Assembly (NCBI RefSeq): GCF_006874625.1
Contig: NZ_CP030034.1
Span: 2,914,001 to 2,978,000 of the forward strand
Source: Bdellovibrio sp. NC01
GTDB lineage: Bacteria > Bdellovibrionota > Bdellovibrionia > Bdellovibrionales > Bdellovibrionaceae
Reading direction: 5' to 3'
DNA length: 64,000 nucleotides
A program made the position numbers and the translations under genes. Below the pieces are notes generated by a model. That model saw only the letters and a list, made by a program, of their open reading frames with translations, ran no database searches and was not told where the DNA came from. Numbering within the stretch: the stretch's first letter is position 1; each line of letters begins with the position of its first letter. Positions 19,119 to 28,212 of this stretch are shown here, one piece after another.

Positions 19119-19167
19119 GGAAACTCCCTTTCTGTAAGATGTTCTAACATTAAGACCGAAGGCTTGC

Positions 19168-19863
19168 ATGAGCAATAAAATTCCCAAAAAGTACCAGCCC
19201 AAAGGATTTGAAATCCTTCATGACGATTTAGACATTATCGTAGGCAATAAGGCTCCAGGCCTGCTGACTGTTGCTGCGAAATGGGAGCGTGAAAATACTG
19301 TTCACGGTCTATTGAATCAATGGGTTCGTAAAGGCAATCCCCGCTCGACGAAATCGGTTTTCGTAGTCCATCGTTTAGATCAGGCGACTTCAGGTCTGTT
19401 GGTTTTCGCCAAATCCGAAGAAGTGCAGCAGTATTTAAAAAATAACTGGAAAGAAACCGTCAAAACTTATTACGCCATCGTTCATGGTCACATGAAGAAC
19501 AAAAGCGGCGTCATTCAAAGTTATTTAAGCGAAGACGAAGACTATCACGTTCACTCAAGTCAAAATTCTGACGAAGGCAAGCTTGCGATCACAGAATATG
19601 AAGTCCTTAAAGAAATCGATAAGTATTCTTTGATTAAGATCAATCTTTTAACGGGCAAGAAAAATCAAATCCGTGTCCACATGGCCGAAGAAGGTCATCC
19701 ACTTGTGGGCGACGTCAAATACGGCAAACCCAACTCACCATTCAGAAATTTATTTTTGCACTCGGCCGAGCTTGAACTGACTCACCCACATTCTAAAAAG
19801 CGCCTGCACTTCAAAGCCCGTGTGCCAGAGTATTTTAAGAAATTGATCGACTATAATTACTAA
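19168..19863 (+). CDS. RluA-family pseudouridine synthase
   Basis: 231 residues with the catalytic motif HRLDQATSG (Asp is the nucleophile), the KTYYAIVHG strand and LLTGKKNQIRVHMA near the end. There is no N-terminal S4 domain. It isomerises uridine to pseudouridine in rRNA or tRNA; the exact site cannot be told from the sequence. The gene at 19882 follows after 18 bases and may be co-transcribed. Confidence 0.92.
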   Translation: MSNKIPKKYQPKGFEILHDDLDIIVGNKAPGLLTVAAKWERENTVHGLLNQWVRKGNPRSTKSVFVVHRLDQATSGLLVFAKSEEVQQYLKNNWKETVKTYYAIVHGHMKNKSGVIQSYLSEDEDYHVHSSQNSDEGKLAITEYEVLKEIDKYSLIKINLLTGKKNQIRVHMAEEGHPLVGDVKYGKPNSPFRNLFLHSAELELTHPHSKKRLHFKARVPEYFKKLIDYNY

Positions 19864-19881
19864 CTTCAGCATGATAAATTC

Positions 19882-20406
19882 ATGCACGTAAAAGAAGTTT
19901 CACAAGAAGAGTTGTATCGAGTCCTGGATCTGCACTTTGAGCGCGTTTATCAGAACCGCTCAAATCAGCCTTTGAATTTTCCTAAATCGGAAGAGGCCCA
20001 AGCCAAAATTCTGGCGCGTAAGAATGCGGAACAACGTTATCATCTTCGCTTGGTTGCCTACAAAGGTGATGAACCCGTTGGTTGGCATTACGGCTATTCG
20101 ACGGATCCCGAAACTTACTACATGCAAAATTCTGCGGTTCTTGAAGAACATCGTGGTCATGGTGTCTATGGCCAATTGCTTGATGCGGTTATCGCCAAAG
20201 TAGGCAGCGAAGGATTTCAGGTCATCACTAGCACCCATCACTCGAATAATGCCGCCATTCTTATTCCCAAGCTTAAGAAGGGCTTTGTCATTAGTGGCAC
20301 TGTTTTTCACGAACGCTTTCGTTTTCTATTAGAGATGAAATACTTCTTTAATGCCGAACGCCGCAAAGCTTACGACAAAAACTTAGGCCTTGATTTGAAT
20401 GCTTGA
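19882..20406 (+). CDS. GNAT acetyltransferase
   Basis: 174 residues with the acetyl-CoA loop region VLEEHRGHGVYGQLLDAVI (R/Q-G-x-G-type motif A) and ITSTHHSNNAAILIPKLKKGF, where the NxxA following the strand is typical of the fold. Cytoplasmic. The substrate is unknown. It follows the pseudouridine synthase closely. Confidence 0.85.
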   Translation: MHVKEVSQEELYRVLDLHFERVYQNRSNQPLNFPKSEEAQAKILARKNAEQRYHLRLVAYKGDEPVGWHYGYSTDPETYYMQNSAVLEEHRGHGVYGQLLDAVIAKVGSEGFQVITSTHHSNNAAILIPKLKKGFVISGTVFHERFRFLLEMKYFFNAERRKAYDKNLGLDLNA

Positions 20407-20449
20407 AGTTTGGCGCAAGCCCTCGTTTAATTATCTTAAGGAGAACCCC

Positions 20450-20791
20450 ATGAAACTAACACTTGTATCCGTTCTTGCATCGTTGGCTATTTCTTCTTTC
20501 GCACAAGCTGCCACTTTGAACTGTCACATCGACATCAATAACGATCCATTGTTGCAAACTCAAGTTGAGTCTAAGACAAAACAAAAAGTTAAAATCGGCG
20601 ATGTTGATACCGTGACTGCTTATATCACTGAAAAAGTTGACGGGATTTATACGCTTGAGGCCTTTATCGCCAATGCAGAAATGCGCGTCTATAGCGAAGG
20701 CATGTTGAAATCTAGCAATGACCGTCTTTCAACAAGCGTTTGGAGTCGCGATATCCTTCTAGACATTGAATGCTCTTTAGCTAATCACTAA
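20450..20791 (+). CDS. Small periplasmic protein
   Basis: 113 residues with a clear signal peptide (MKLTLVSVLASLAISSFAQA) and a small beta-rich mature domain bearing two cysteines (LNCHID and IECSL) that could pair. The start has AAGGAG 8 bases upstream. The last 11 bases overlap the end of the convergent GH3 gene. Function unknown. Confidence 0.8.
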   Translation: MKLTLVSVLASLAISSFAQAATLNCHIDINNDPLLQTQVESKTKQKVKIGDVDTVTAYITEKVDGIYTLEAFIANAEMRVYSEGMLKSSNDRLSTSVWSRDILLDIECSLANH

Positions 20792-22289
20792 GAGCATCTA
20801 TCGAGAACAACACTTCAATCTTGTTCTGACCAGCAAGACGACTTGAACCAAATTGCTTTAAGAAATTAAAGATGTCTTGGACCTCAACCGCTTTTGCTGG
20901 CTGCAACTGCCCTAGCTGTCTTGCGACCTGATAGTGATGCACCTTCAGCAAGGACTTTTCAATGTCGACGTTTGCGACATTCTGCCCAAACAAAATATAT
21001 TGCGGCTTTGGCAAACGCACACCCACTAAAGAAACCGCCTGCCATTCAGGGTGATTTGCAAAAAGATCCTGCACCCAAGCCGCATCCATTTTTTCACCGA
21101 CAAGATCGACACTGCGTAAACGCGAAACAAATTCGAAGCATGGCACGGACTGCAGGAACCCCGTAACACGCAAGCGGTCTTGCAGTGGATAGCGCAGAAG
21201 TCCTGACGAAGTCCACAGAATCGGCTGATACTCTTCACCCTTTTGCAATTGCCACGCAGGCACTATGTTACCTGTCGCTAAATTCCTAAATTCAAAAAAG
21301 TGCGAATGAAACGCCAGGCATTTTTGCTTTTGATAAGGAATCGTGACGACACCTTCAGTTGCCCACAACCCCTTGCCTTGGAAATTTACATTTGGAAAAC
21401 GCGACTTCAATTTATCAGCCCATAAAGCGCTTGAAGAAGAATCCCAAGAACTTAATAACTGAAGCTTAGGCCACAACTTTACAAAGAATTCAGAATCGTC
21501 TGGATTTAGATCTGTAACATCACGAACAGGTGCTTTACCCAAATGAGCTGCAAGCTCGGTGGAAAATTTATTCCATTCCCCGTTATGTAGAGCCGAACAA
21601 ATCTCTGACCAATTGTTTTGGATATCTTCACTGACCTTCAACCAAAAAGTCGGACTCCACACCGAAACGAGTGATAAATCTTTCTGTGCCGCCAGATACA
21701 ACAATGTCGCCCACCACGCAGCCTCAGAGCTTTGCAGGGTCGCGATTTCAGAGGGCACGGCCATCAACTGATTTAAAATCCAGCGCTGATACGCAGGAAA
21801 CAGATCTGCATCATTGGAGTTAGTTAAACCGCGCAGCTCCTGGGGAAGCCATGACAGCGACCAGTAATGGGTCCCCGACTTAATCGCTGGAATTCGTTTA
21901 TACAGATCACCCAACCAGACTTGCGCCGCTTGATTGATTTCGTTCAAAAACACACGTGTGTAGGGAATCCACTTCCGTTGGTCTGTCGAGCCACTCGTCG
22001 GCTCGTAACGTACCACTTCAGAAGAAATAATATTTTCTCCGTTGGCTCTTTGACGCTCTATTAAAGCTGCGTAGTCTTGATAGGACTTTACGGAAACGGA
22101 CTTGCTCAATTCTTCATAACTCAATGAAGCACTTAAATGCTTCCACTCGGTGGTGTTCTGAAGACTTGTTATAATATCTGCAAGCTTTTTTCTTTGAATA
22201 GCTTCCAACGAACCTAATGAACGACGAAAGGTCTTTTCACTGCGAGCATAATAAACTTGTAGAAGCTCGTGGCACAGACGGCGAATCAT
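20781..22289 (-). CDS. GH3 family acyl-acid amido synthetase
   Basis: 502 residues of the GH3 adenylate-forming family: a central YEPTSGSTDQRKWIPYT phosphate-binding motif, followed by helical and ATP-site segments (WATEGVVTIPY) and a small C-terminal domain. Known GH3 enzymes activate a carboxylic acid with ATP and join it to an amino acid or other amine. It is the last gene of an overlapping operon (its ATG overlaps the TGA of the acyltransferase), so it probably forms an amide in the pathway of this cluster. The substrate is unknown. Confidence 0.85.
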   Translation of the reverse strand: MIRRLCHELLQVYYARSEKTFRRSLGSLEAIQRKKLADIITSLQNTTEWKHLSASLSYEELSKSVSVKSYQDYAALIERQRANGENIISSEVVRYEPTSGSTDQRKWIPYTRVFLNEINQAAQVWLGDLYKRIPAIKSGTHYWSLSWLPQELRGLTNSNDADLFPAYQRWILNQLMAVPSEIATLQSSEAAWWATLLYLAAQKDLSLVSVWSPTFWLKVSEDIQNNWSEICSALHNGEWNKFSTELAAHLGKAPVRDVTDLNPDDSEFFVKLWPKLQLLSSWDSSSSALWADKLKSRFPNVNFQGKGLWATEGVVTIPYQKQKCLAFHSHFFEFRNLATGNIVPAWQLQKGEEYQPILWTSSGLLRYPLQDRLRVTGFLQSVPCFEFVSRLRSVDLVGEKMDAAWVQDLFANHPEWQAVSLVGVRLPKPQYILFGQNVANVDIEKSLLKVHHYQVARQLGQLQPAKAVEVQDIFNFLKQFGSSRLAGQNKIEVLFSIDALSD

Positions 22290-23407
22290 ACAAGCCCCAT
22301 CTCAAAAGAAACGGAAGAACCATCGGAAACACGTTTTTTATCGGTAGACACCGCAAATAATAACACCGGAACGCGCTGTTCAACCCAGCCTTTAATTTTG
22401 TTTTGCAATCCCCATTCGTCAGAAAAAGAAATCATGTGCGCTGCTTTTTCAGACTTAAAAGTATATTCAGCGAAAGCTTTCACCGCTTCCGACGCATCGA
22501 CAGATTCATGAATATTCAAATGGGTTAGATAGATAGTTTCTAAATTATCGCCGACACCTGGCATATTAAGGCCGCAGAAACGTAAAGTCTTAAATAAGGC
22601 CCGCAAGACCACAGGGGCCTTCACCACAGTCATGCGTTTCGCAAAACCAGGGCTCCACGGCAACGTACAGGCCACAATTTGTCCTGCTTGATTTTTAATA
22701 AGTAAAAACTTTTCAAGCGCAAAGCCCTGCCACGCGGAACTGCGATAGTTCCAACAATCATCAGCGCTGTCATCAAAGATCGCACCAAAAAGTTTGCGCG
22801 TCTCGTTCATCTGTAAAAACTTTTTTAGAACTGGAAGATCTTCTGGTTGCGCCGCCACAGCGGCTAATTTCGATGAACGATACCACGGCAAGCGTCCATA
22901 GACATTCACCATGTCGACTTCTTTCAAGAACTCATAATAAAAGCCAAAGTCTTTTTTACTAGAAGTCAGACTGCGGAGCGCTTCGATGTTTTTCTTTAAA
23001 ATCGCCGTCAAAAAATACTGAGGTCGATCAAAACTTTCATCGGCTTTAATTAAATTCAAAATTTCCGCATACGCCTTACGCCAAAGTTTAGCCGCCGCTC
23101 GAGTGCCATCCGTGCGAAAATCCCCAATGTAAGCACATGAAGCCTTTTGCCCATGAACCCATTTTTGTTGCACCGACATCGAAAAGAAACCGCTAACACG
23201 TTCCTTTTGCCAACCCATGACTGTCATATATTTGGCAGCTTGGCATTCTAACAGACGAGGAAATGACGGACTGCGATCGTAAAGAAGTTCGATACCACTT
23301 AAACGCATCGGTGCCGCATTCATAAAATCCAAAACTTTCTGATTATCACGAGCATAATCAAAAAGAATAAGATCTTTATTTTCAGCGAAGTAGGATTTTA
23401 AATCCAA
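22286..23407 (-). CDS. Acyl-CoA N-acyltransferase-like protein
   Basis: 373 residues. Segments such as SGFFSMSVQQKWVHGQKASCAYIGDFRTD and AAKLWRKAYAEIL recall GNAT-fold proteins (central strand pair, then a helix after R/D-x-x-x-x-G). A second GNAT-like half may follow (LLIKNQAGQIVACTLPWSPG). It probably starts at TTG 23407, overlapping the Rieske gene end by 10 bases after GAGAGAGAG. Its position between the oxygenase and GH3 suggests acyl or aminoacyl transfer. The family call is tentative. Confidence 0.6.
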   Translation of the reverse strand: MDLKSYFAENKDLILFDYARDNQKVLDFMNAAPMRLSGIELLYDRSPSFPRLLECQAAKYMTVMGWQKERVSGFFSMSVQQKWVHGQKASCAYIGDFRTDGTRAAAKLWRKAYAEILNLIKADESFDRPQYFLTAILKKNIEALRSLTSSKKDFGFYYEFLKEVDMVNVYGRLPWYRSSKLAAVAAQPEDLPVLKKFLQMNETRKLFGAIFDDSADDCWNYRSSAWQGFALEKFLLIKNQAGQIVACTLPWSPGFAKRMTVVKAPVVLRALFKTLRFCGLNMPGVGDNLETIYLTHLNIHESVDASEAVKAFAEYTFKSEKAAHMISFSDEWGLQNKIKGWVEQRVPVLLFAVSTDKKRVSDGSSVSFEMGLV

Positions 23408-24462
23408 AACTCTCTCTCTCGATTGAAATTGATTTCATGGGCGTCGTGGCGGTTCGTGATGCCTTTCACGCGCATGCGATCGATCGCTACGTGCAATTCA
23501 TCGGCTTGAGTGGACTTGAAATCCCCTTCACCAAACTGCACGAAGTTGTCGCCTTGATTTTTCATAATTTCGACGTCTTGTTGAATCACTTTACGAGTAT
23601 AGAACTGCATAAATGGCTTAAACACGCGACTGAGCAGTCCGACATCGTAAGCAATCCACGTATATACGCGAGATTTATAACGCGAAATCGGTGAACATTG
23701 ACTATTGATGATAAAAAACTTTTTCCCGAATTTATAATCGACCCGAGTCAAATTTGGAAAGATGAACTCATCCATATGAATCATCGGCTCGTTACCGGGA
23801 TTTAAAACCTTACTGGTAAAACCAATAGTGTCTTGCGTTTGGTTATAGGTAACTTTAACACGCGCATTGCCAACGGCAATGTCGACCGGAACTTTTAAAA
23901 GCGAACGATTTCTAAACCATTTGGAATGCACAAACACGGTATGTGGCACATCCATGAAGTTCTGAACCAAATGAGTGACCTCATTATCAAAATCCGTGAT
24001 CATGAAGTAAGACACGACAGCTTTATTGCCGTACTCAGGAAAACGCCAGCTTGGACCTGCTGTTGCAAGCTTTGCATCGCCCGGCCAAATCCACACGCAT
24101 CCATCTTGCACAACCACTGGTGTCTTATGCGTGCACCAGTTGCGTTTCTTGACGGCATCTTGCGCTTCCACAGACGGACCATCAGAAGGCACGTCAATAA
24201 GCTGACCATCTGAATTAAACTTCCAACCATGATAAGGACAACGAACGGCGCCGTTTTCGACGGTACCCAACGAGAGCTGAGCACCGCGATGAATACACTT
24301 ATCAAGCAATGCTGTCACTTCGCCCTTTTCATTTCTAAAAAGAACGTAAGGAGTGTCATACAAATAACGTTTGATCGGTTTACCCGCGGGAACTTCCGAC
24401 TCTAAGGCAAGAATGTACCAGTGATTTACTAAATCACCGTCTTGTTCGCGCAGGCTGTGCAT
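23398..24462 (-). CDS. Rieske-type non-haem iron oxygenase, alpha subunit-like
   Basis: 354 residues. The Rieske cluster ligands are CIHRGAQLS and CPYHGWKF (C-x-H then C-x2-H). The C-terminal catalytic domain has the mononuclear-iron segment QNFMDVPHTVFVH, with the downstream acidic ligand in the usual place. The preferred ATG (24462) sits in a TAATG overlap with the upstream gene; an ATG 12 bases earlier is also possible. Such enzymes hydroxylate or desaturate using electrons from a reductase, and no reductase or ferredoxin gene is adjacent. The RnfD-like fusion just upstream is a candidate membrane partner (inference). Confidence 0.9.
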   Translation of the reverse strand: MHSLREQDGDLVNHWYILALESEVPAGKPIKRYLYDTPYVLFRNEKGEVTALLDKCIHRGAQLSLGTVENGAVRCPYHGWKFNSDGQLIDVPSDGPSVEAQDAVKKRNWCTHKTPVVVQDGCVWIWPGDAKLATAGPSWRFPEYGNKAVVSYFMITDFDNEVTHLVQNFMDVPHTVFVHSKWFRNRSLLKVPVDIAVGNARVKVTYNQTQDTIGFTSKVLNPGNEPMIHMDEFIFPNLTRVDYKFGKKFFIINSQCSPISRYKSRVYTWIAYDVGLLSRVFKPFMQFYTRKVIQQDVEIMKNQGDNFVQFGEGDFKSTQADELHVAIDRMRVKGITNRHDAHEINFNREREFWI

Positions 24463-27257
24463 TATTTTTTCCATGTTAACTTCGTGTACTCATTTACTTT
24501 CAAGTCTTCGAAAACTTCCTCGTGCATAAGGCACCAATTAATTTTCGCTGAAACTTTCTTCACACCATGGCCCAAACCAAAGTGCACACGCTTATCACTT
24601 TGTGCAGAAAAGCCACTCACCGCTTGCGTCTCTTGGAATAGAGTGAATTTTTCGCCATTTTCTTTTTCAACGAAAAGTTCAACTCGTGTTCCTAAGGCCT
24701 CTGCATTACATTGCGGGTTTGCACTCGACAAATCTAAACCGATCCATGCATTCGCATCGGCTGCTGTGCCTTTGTAAACGTTTTTATACAATGTCGGTTC
24801 GCCGAACTGGTGTGTGAAGATAACATCCATACGACCCGTATTTTCAAAATCGGCAGCAGCAACACCACGCGAATTCGTCAACTCTGTGACACCCACAGCA
24901 GACGCCACGTCAACGAATTGTGGTTTTTGTGATGGACCACGATTTAGGTAAATACGATTTTGCTCGTTTCCATAAATGCAATAACCACGAAGATCACCCC
25001 ATTTATTTGCATAACGATGGATTGCTGGTGGCGAGCGAGCCACTTTTTCATTCACATACCAATAATCAGGACACGATTCGAATTTTCTATCGATTTTATC
25101 ATCGACCATCCCATTTGCTTGGCCAAGATCCACCCAACCGTCATTATCGAAGTCAGCGGCGACACCACCCCAACCGAAGCGGTCTTCATTCAACGCGCCC
25201 TTCGCTGTCGCCATCTCTGTCACTTCAGGATAGAATGCGCTTTGTCCTTTAGAGAACATCCACAACAAACTGCCCTCTGCCTGGAAAGCATGGTGCACGT
25301 TTGAAACGTAGACTCCCAACCAACCTGTGCGATCGAAATCCCCGACAGAGACATTCATACCTTTGTAAGTATCCTTACCAATCGAGCCAAAGATATCGCC
25401 TTTGATATTTTCAAAGTATTTACCTTCGTGATTGTAGTACAAATCATCAGGGCCAAAATCGTTGGCAATATAAATATCTGGCCAACCATCTTTATTGAAA
25501 TCCGCAATACCGACAGCCAACGACCAACGCGTTTCCGGCAAGCCCCACTTATCTGAATCTTGCAAAGCGAACTTATGATCAGGCGTTTGCAACAACAGCA
25601 AGTTCTTGCCGCCATTGTTCGACATGTGCCAGCTATCATGCATGAAATTAAACGGACGTTGATCCCCTTCGTATTCAGCCTGTGGCAAATGGAAAAGATT
25701 CAACTGATGTGGAGTTTGATAGTCCGGAAGATTTTCAGGCCACACATTCAAAATTAAAATATCAAGCAAACCATCTTTGTTAAAATCAGCAAAGGTCGCT
25801 GCCAAAGAGTTTGTATAAAGCTTATCAAGACCCACTTCTTTAGAAACATCGACAAACGAAAGCTTGCCCGTTTCTTGCAACATATTTTTAAGCAAGATCG
25901 GATGACCAAAACCAACCGTCAAAAGTAAGTCTTGATCGCCATCATTGTCATAATCTGCAAAGATCGCGTTGCTGATAACGCCGTTCACTTTAGGATCCGC
26001 GATGAAACTATCAAGCATTGGCAAGGGAATACGCTCAAATTTAAAGTCACCCACATTGCGATACAAAGCCGCGCGCTCTGATTTTTCTTTGACCATGTTC
26101 GTTAAGAAAATATCCTGACGACCATCATTGTCGACATCAGCAACGGCAACAGCATCACCAACGCTAAGAATCCACTTGGCCACGTGTTGGATGCGTGGAT
26201 CAAGATCCTCATACAGGCCACCGTACTTTTCTGCGTTCAGACCTGAATGTTTCGATTCGACCTTTTCCAGGTGCCAGTTTAGGTTTTCAATGGACAAGTT
26301 CGGGTGAATGAACTGCGCGTAAACGAAACTGCCTGAAAAGAATATCGCTCCCAAAACAAGCGGACGCTTGAAATAACCGCTTTCAATGAAGTTGACTTTA
26401 AAATAGTTCCCGAAGCCCATCGCACGCGCCGCACGGAAATGATTTAGGCCGAAACGGAACGAACCAACAATCAATGCTGAATAGAAAAACGTGTAATAGC
26501 TTTGACGTAAGTGCAGCGCCAAATCAATCGTCGCAAGCCAGAAGCCAACCCAAATTTGTGTCTTACGATCCTTCGGTGTCGTTGCCGGATCTGTGATCAT
26601 GAAGAACGTAAAGATCAAAAACGAAGGTGACGACAACGTCCCTAAGAACAAAGTTTCAAATGGTAAATGGTGGCGCATGATGAACGCACGCAATGCCGTT
26701 TGAATCGTGAAAAAGAATAAGAACGAAATCACCAACCACTGTCTATTCACTTTAGGGATAACGAACATTAAGCCTAACATCAAAACGAAGATCGACATCG
26801 CGCCAATACCGTTCCATTGATAGGCCGGTGCCGCCGTAATCAAATCATGAGAAAACAACAACGACATGCTGACACCCACCATTGCAGGATTCAGCGCATG
26901 CTTACCTTTAAAGGTAATCAAATACTTAAAACCAATCGCAAAGAAGACCGGCACAAACAGCAAAAACAAATCGTGACTATAGTTCAACAGAAACGACAAA
27001 GAAAAACTTGTGATCAAAGCGCTGAGTGGGAACATCCACTCCCCTTTGAAAATTCTTGTCAGAACCATTTCCAAAACTACGCAAGACACTGTTGTCGTGA
27101 TGGCTTGAAGTGGCGAGCGATTAAAGCCCAGAACTGTCAAACCTAGTAACAAATAAATAAACAAGATGACGGCCACAGGAATACGTGGGTCCAATTTTTC
27201 AAAGCGAACTTTAAGATCCTGAAAAGCAATGCCAATAGGCTGTAAGATTTGTTCCAT
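24462..27257 (-). CDS. RnfD-like membrane domain fused to FG-GAP repeats and an UnbV/ASPIC domain
   Basis: 931 residues. Residues about 1-320 carry roughly ten hydrophobic segments of the NqrB/RnfD family, including the FFMITDPATTPKDRK loop typical of that family. Residues about 365-830 are exported beta-propeller repeats with at least six D-x-D/N-x-D/x-G calcium loops (DVDNDGRQD, DYDNDGDQD, DFNKDGLLD, DFNKDGWPD, DFDNDGWVD). The end (GTRVELFVEKENGEKF...FGLGHG) is an UnbV/ASPIC domain, as in CRTAC1-type proteins. RnfD and NqrB carry flavin and move electrons or ions; whether this copy keeps flavin cannot be told. It is the first gene of the operon with the Rieske oxygenase, acyltransferase and GH3 genes. 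Confidence 0.88.
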   Translation of the reverse strand: MEQILQPIGIAFQDLKVRFEKLDPRIPVAVILFIYLLLGLTVLGFNRSPLQAITTTVSCVVLEMVLTRIFKGEWMFPLSALITSFSLSFLLNYSHDLFLLFVPVFFAIGFKYLITFKGKHALNPAMVGVSMSLLFSHDLITAAPAYQWNGIGAMSIFVLMLGLMFVIPKVNRQWLVISFLFFFTIQTALRAFIMRHHLPFETLFLGTLSSPSFLIFTFFMITDPATTPKDRKTQIWVGFWLATIDLALHLRQSYYTFFYSALIVGSFRFGLNHFRAARAMGFGNYFKVNFIESGYFKRPLVLGAIFFSGSFVYAQFIHPNLSIENLNWHLEKVESKHSGLNAEKYGGLYEDLDPRIQHVAKWILSVGDAVAVADVDNDGRQDIFLTNMVKEKSERAALYRNVGDFKFERIPLPMLDSFIADPKVNGVISNAIFADYDNDGDQDLLLTVGFGHPILLKNMLQETGKLSFVDVSKEVGLDKLYTNSLAATFADFNKDGLLDILILNVWPENLPDYQTPHQLNLFHLPQAEYEGDQRPFNFMHDSWHMSNNGGKNLLLLQTPDHKFALQDSDKWGLPETRWSLAVGIADFNKDGWPDIYIANDFGPDDLYYNHEGKYFENIKGDIFGSIGKDTYKGMNVSVGDFDRTGWLGVYVSNVHHAFQAEGSLLWMFSKGQSAFYPEVTEMATAKGALNEDRFGWGGVAADFDNDGWVDLGQANGMVDDKIDRKFESCPDYWYVNEKVARSPPAIHRYANKWGDLRGYCIYGNEQNRIYLNRGPSQKPQFVDVASAVGVTELTNSRGVAAADFENTGRMDVIFTHQFGEPTLYKNVYKGTAADANAWIGLDLSSANPQCNAEALGTRVELFVEKENGEKFTLFQETQAVSGFSAQSDKRVHFGLGHGVKKVSAKINWCLMHEEVFEDLKVNEYTKLTWKK

Positions 27258-27363
27258 ACTCTACTTAATTCAAGAACGGGCACTAATGTCATCATGAATC
27301 CGAGACTACAAGGCGCGTAATTTTAATATTTGCCAGAGAGGATTTTCCCTCTTATTTTAGGCT

Positions 27364-28212
27364 ATGCTTCGCTTCCGGGAAGACCTTCGCAGCTTAACTT
27401 TTATGGCCATCAGTACCGCTTTATTGTACGAAGGCCTTGTGACACCAGTTGGTTGGTGGAGTTTGGCGTTGATCCCGGCATCGTGCCTCTTTTTTTACAT
27501 CTGCTTCACCATCAATCACAACCAATTGCATTTGGGGATGTTTCGCGCGACACCGCTGAATATCGCGGCAAATATTCTGCTATCCCTGTGCACCGGAGTC
27601 CCCGTCACGATGATTTACTTGCCGCACGTGCAAAATCATCATCCCAACCCCTGCAACGGCAAAGACTGGGCAGGAGCACATTTGGTGGATGGTCACCAAG
27701 GACTTTGGCGCGCCTTGATTTACATCGCAAAAGCACAAATCGCCCCGATGAAAATGCGTCCACGCTCACTTTTTGCGGGTTTAAATACTTATCGTAAATC
27801 ATCACTATGCCTTGAAGCCCTCGCACTGGGCATCTACATCGCCTATGCGCTTTACGCGCATCCTGTTTCGTTTTTACTGCACAATTTACTGCCGTGGTTT
27901 TTAAGTATGAATGCATTGATTCTAATGAACTTCGCTTTGCATGACGGTTGTGATTACGATTCAAAGCTGGATCACTCTCTGACTTTCACGACAAAAATTG
28001 GTAATTATTTTTTACTGAACAACGGCTATCATCTTGCGCATCACGAACAGCCAAAGATGCACTGGTCAAAGCTTCCGCACTATCACAACGAAACGGTGAA
28101 GCCGAGGGCCCGCACCGAGTTTGAAAAAGTATCGATCCTTAAACACTTACGACTTATGTACTTTTTTATTCCAAAGGTAGCGAAGAACGAAGTAGTCGCC
28201 AAAAAGACTTAG
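27364..28212 (+). CDS. Membrane fatty-acid desaturase / hydroxylase family
   Basis: 282 residues with three histidine boxes: HNQLH in the first membrane pair, HVQNHH, and HLAHHE near the C terminus. That is the diiron pattern of integral membrane desaturases, hydroxylases and ketolases. It is shorter than typical acyl-lipid desaturases. It is the only plus-strand gene of the 20.8-35.9 kb cluster and overlaps the convergent exporter gene by 66 bases. The start ATG is unusually close to the likely promoter and has a weak ribosome site. Confidence 0.88.
   Translation: MLRFREDLRSLTFMAISTALLYEGLVTPVGWWSLALIPASCLFFYICFTINHNQLHLGMFRATPLNIAANILLSLCTGVPVTMIYLPHVQNHHPNPCNGKDWAGAHLVDGHQGLWRALIYIAKAQIAPMKMRPRSLFAGLNTYRKSSLCLEALALGIYIAYALYAHPVSFLLHNLLPWFLSMNALILMNFALHDGCDYDSKLDHSLTFTTKIGNYFLLNNGYHLAHHEQPKMHWSKLPHYHNETVKPRARTEFEKVSILKHLRLMYFFIPKVAKNEVVAKKT

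Noticed and set aside
24920-25304. Plus-strand frames inside the RnfD/FG-GAP gene
   Set aside because: Frames of low-complexity His/Arg-rich composition arise from the reverse of the repeated Asp-rich coding sequence.
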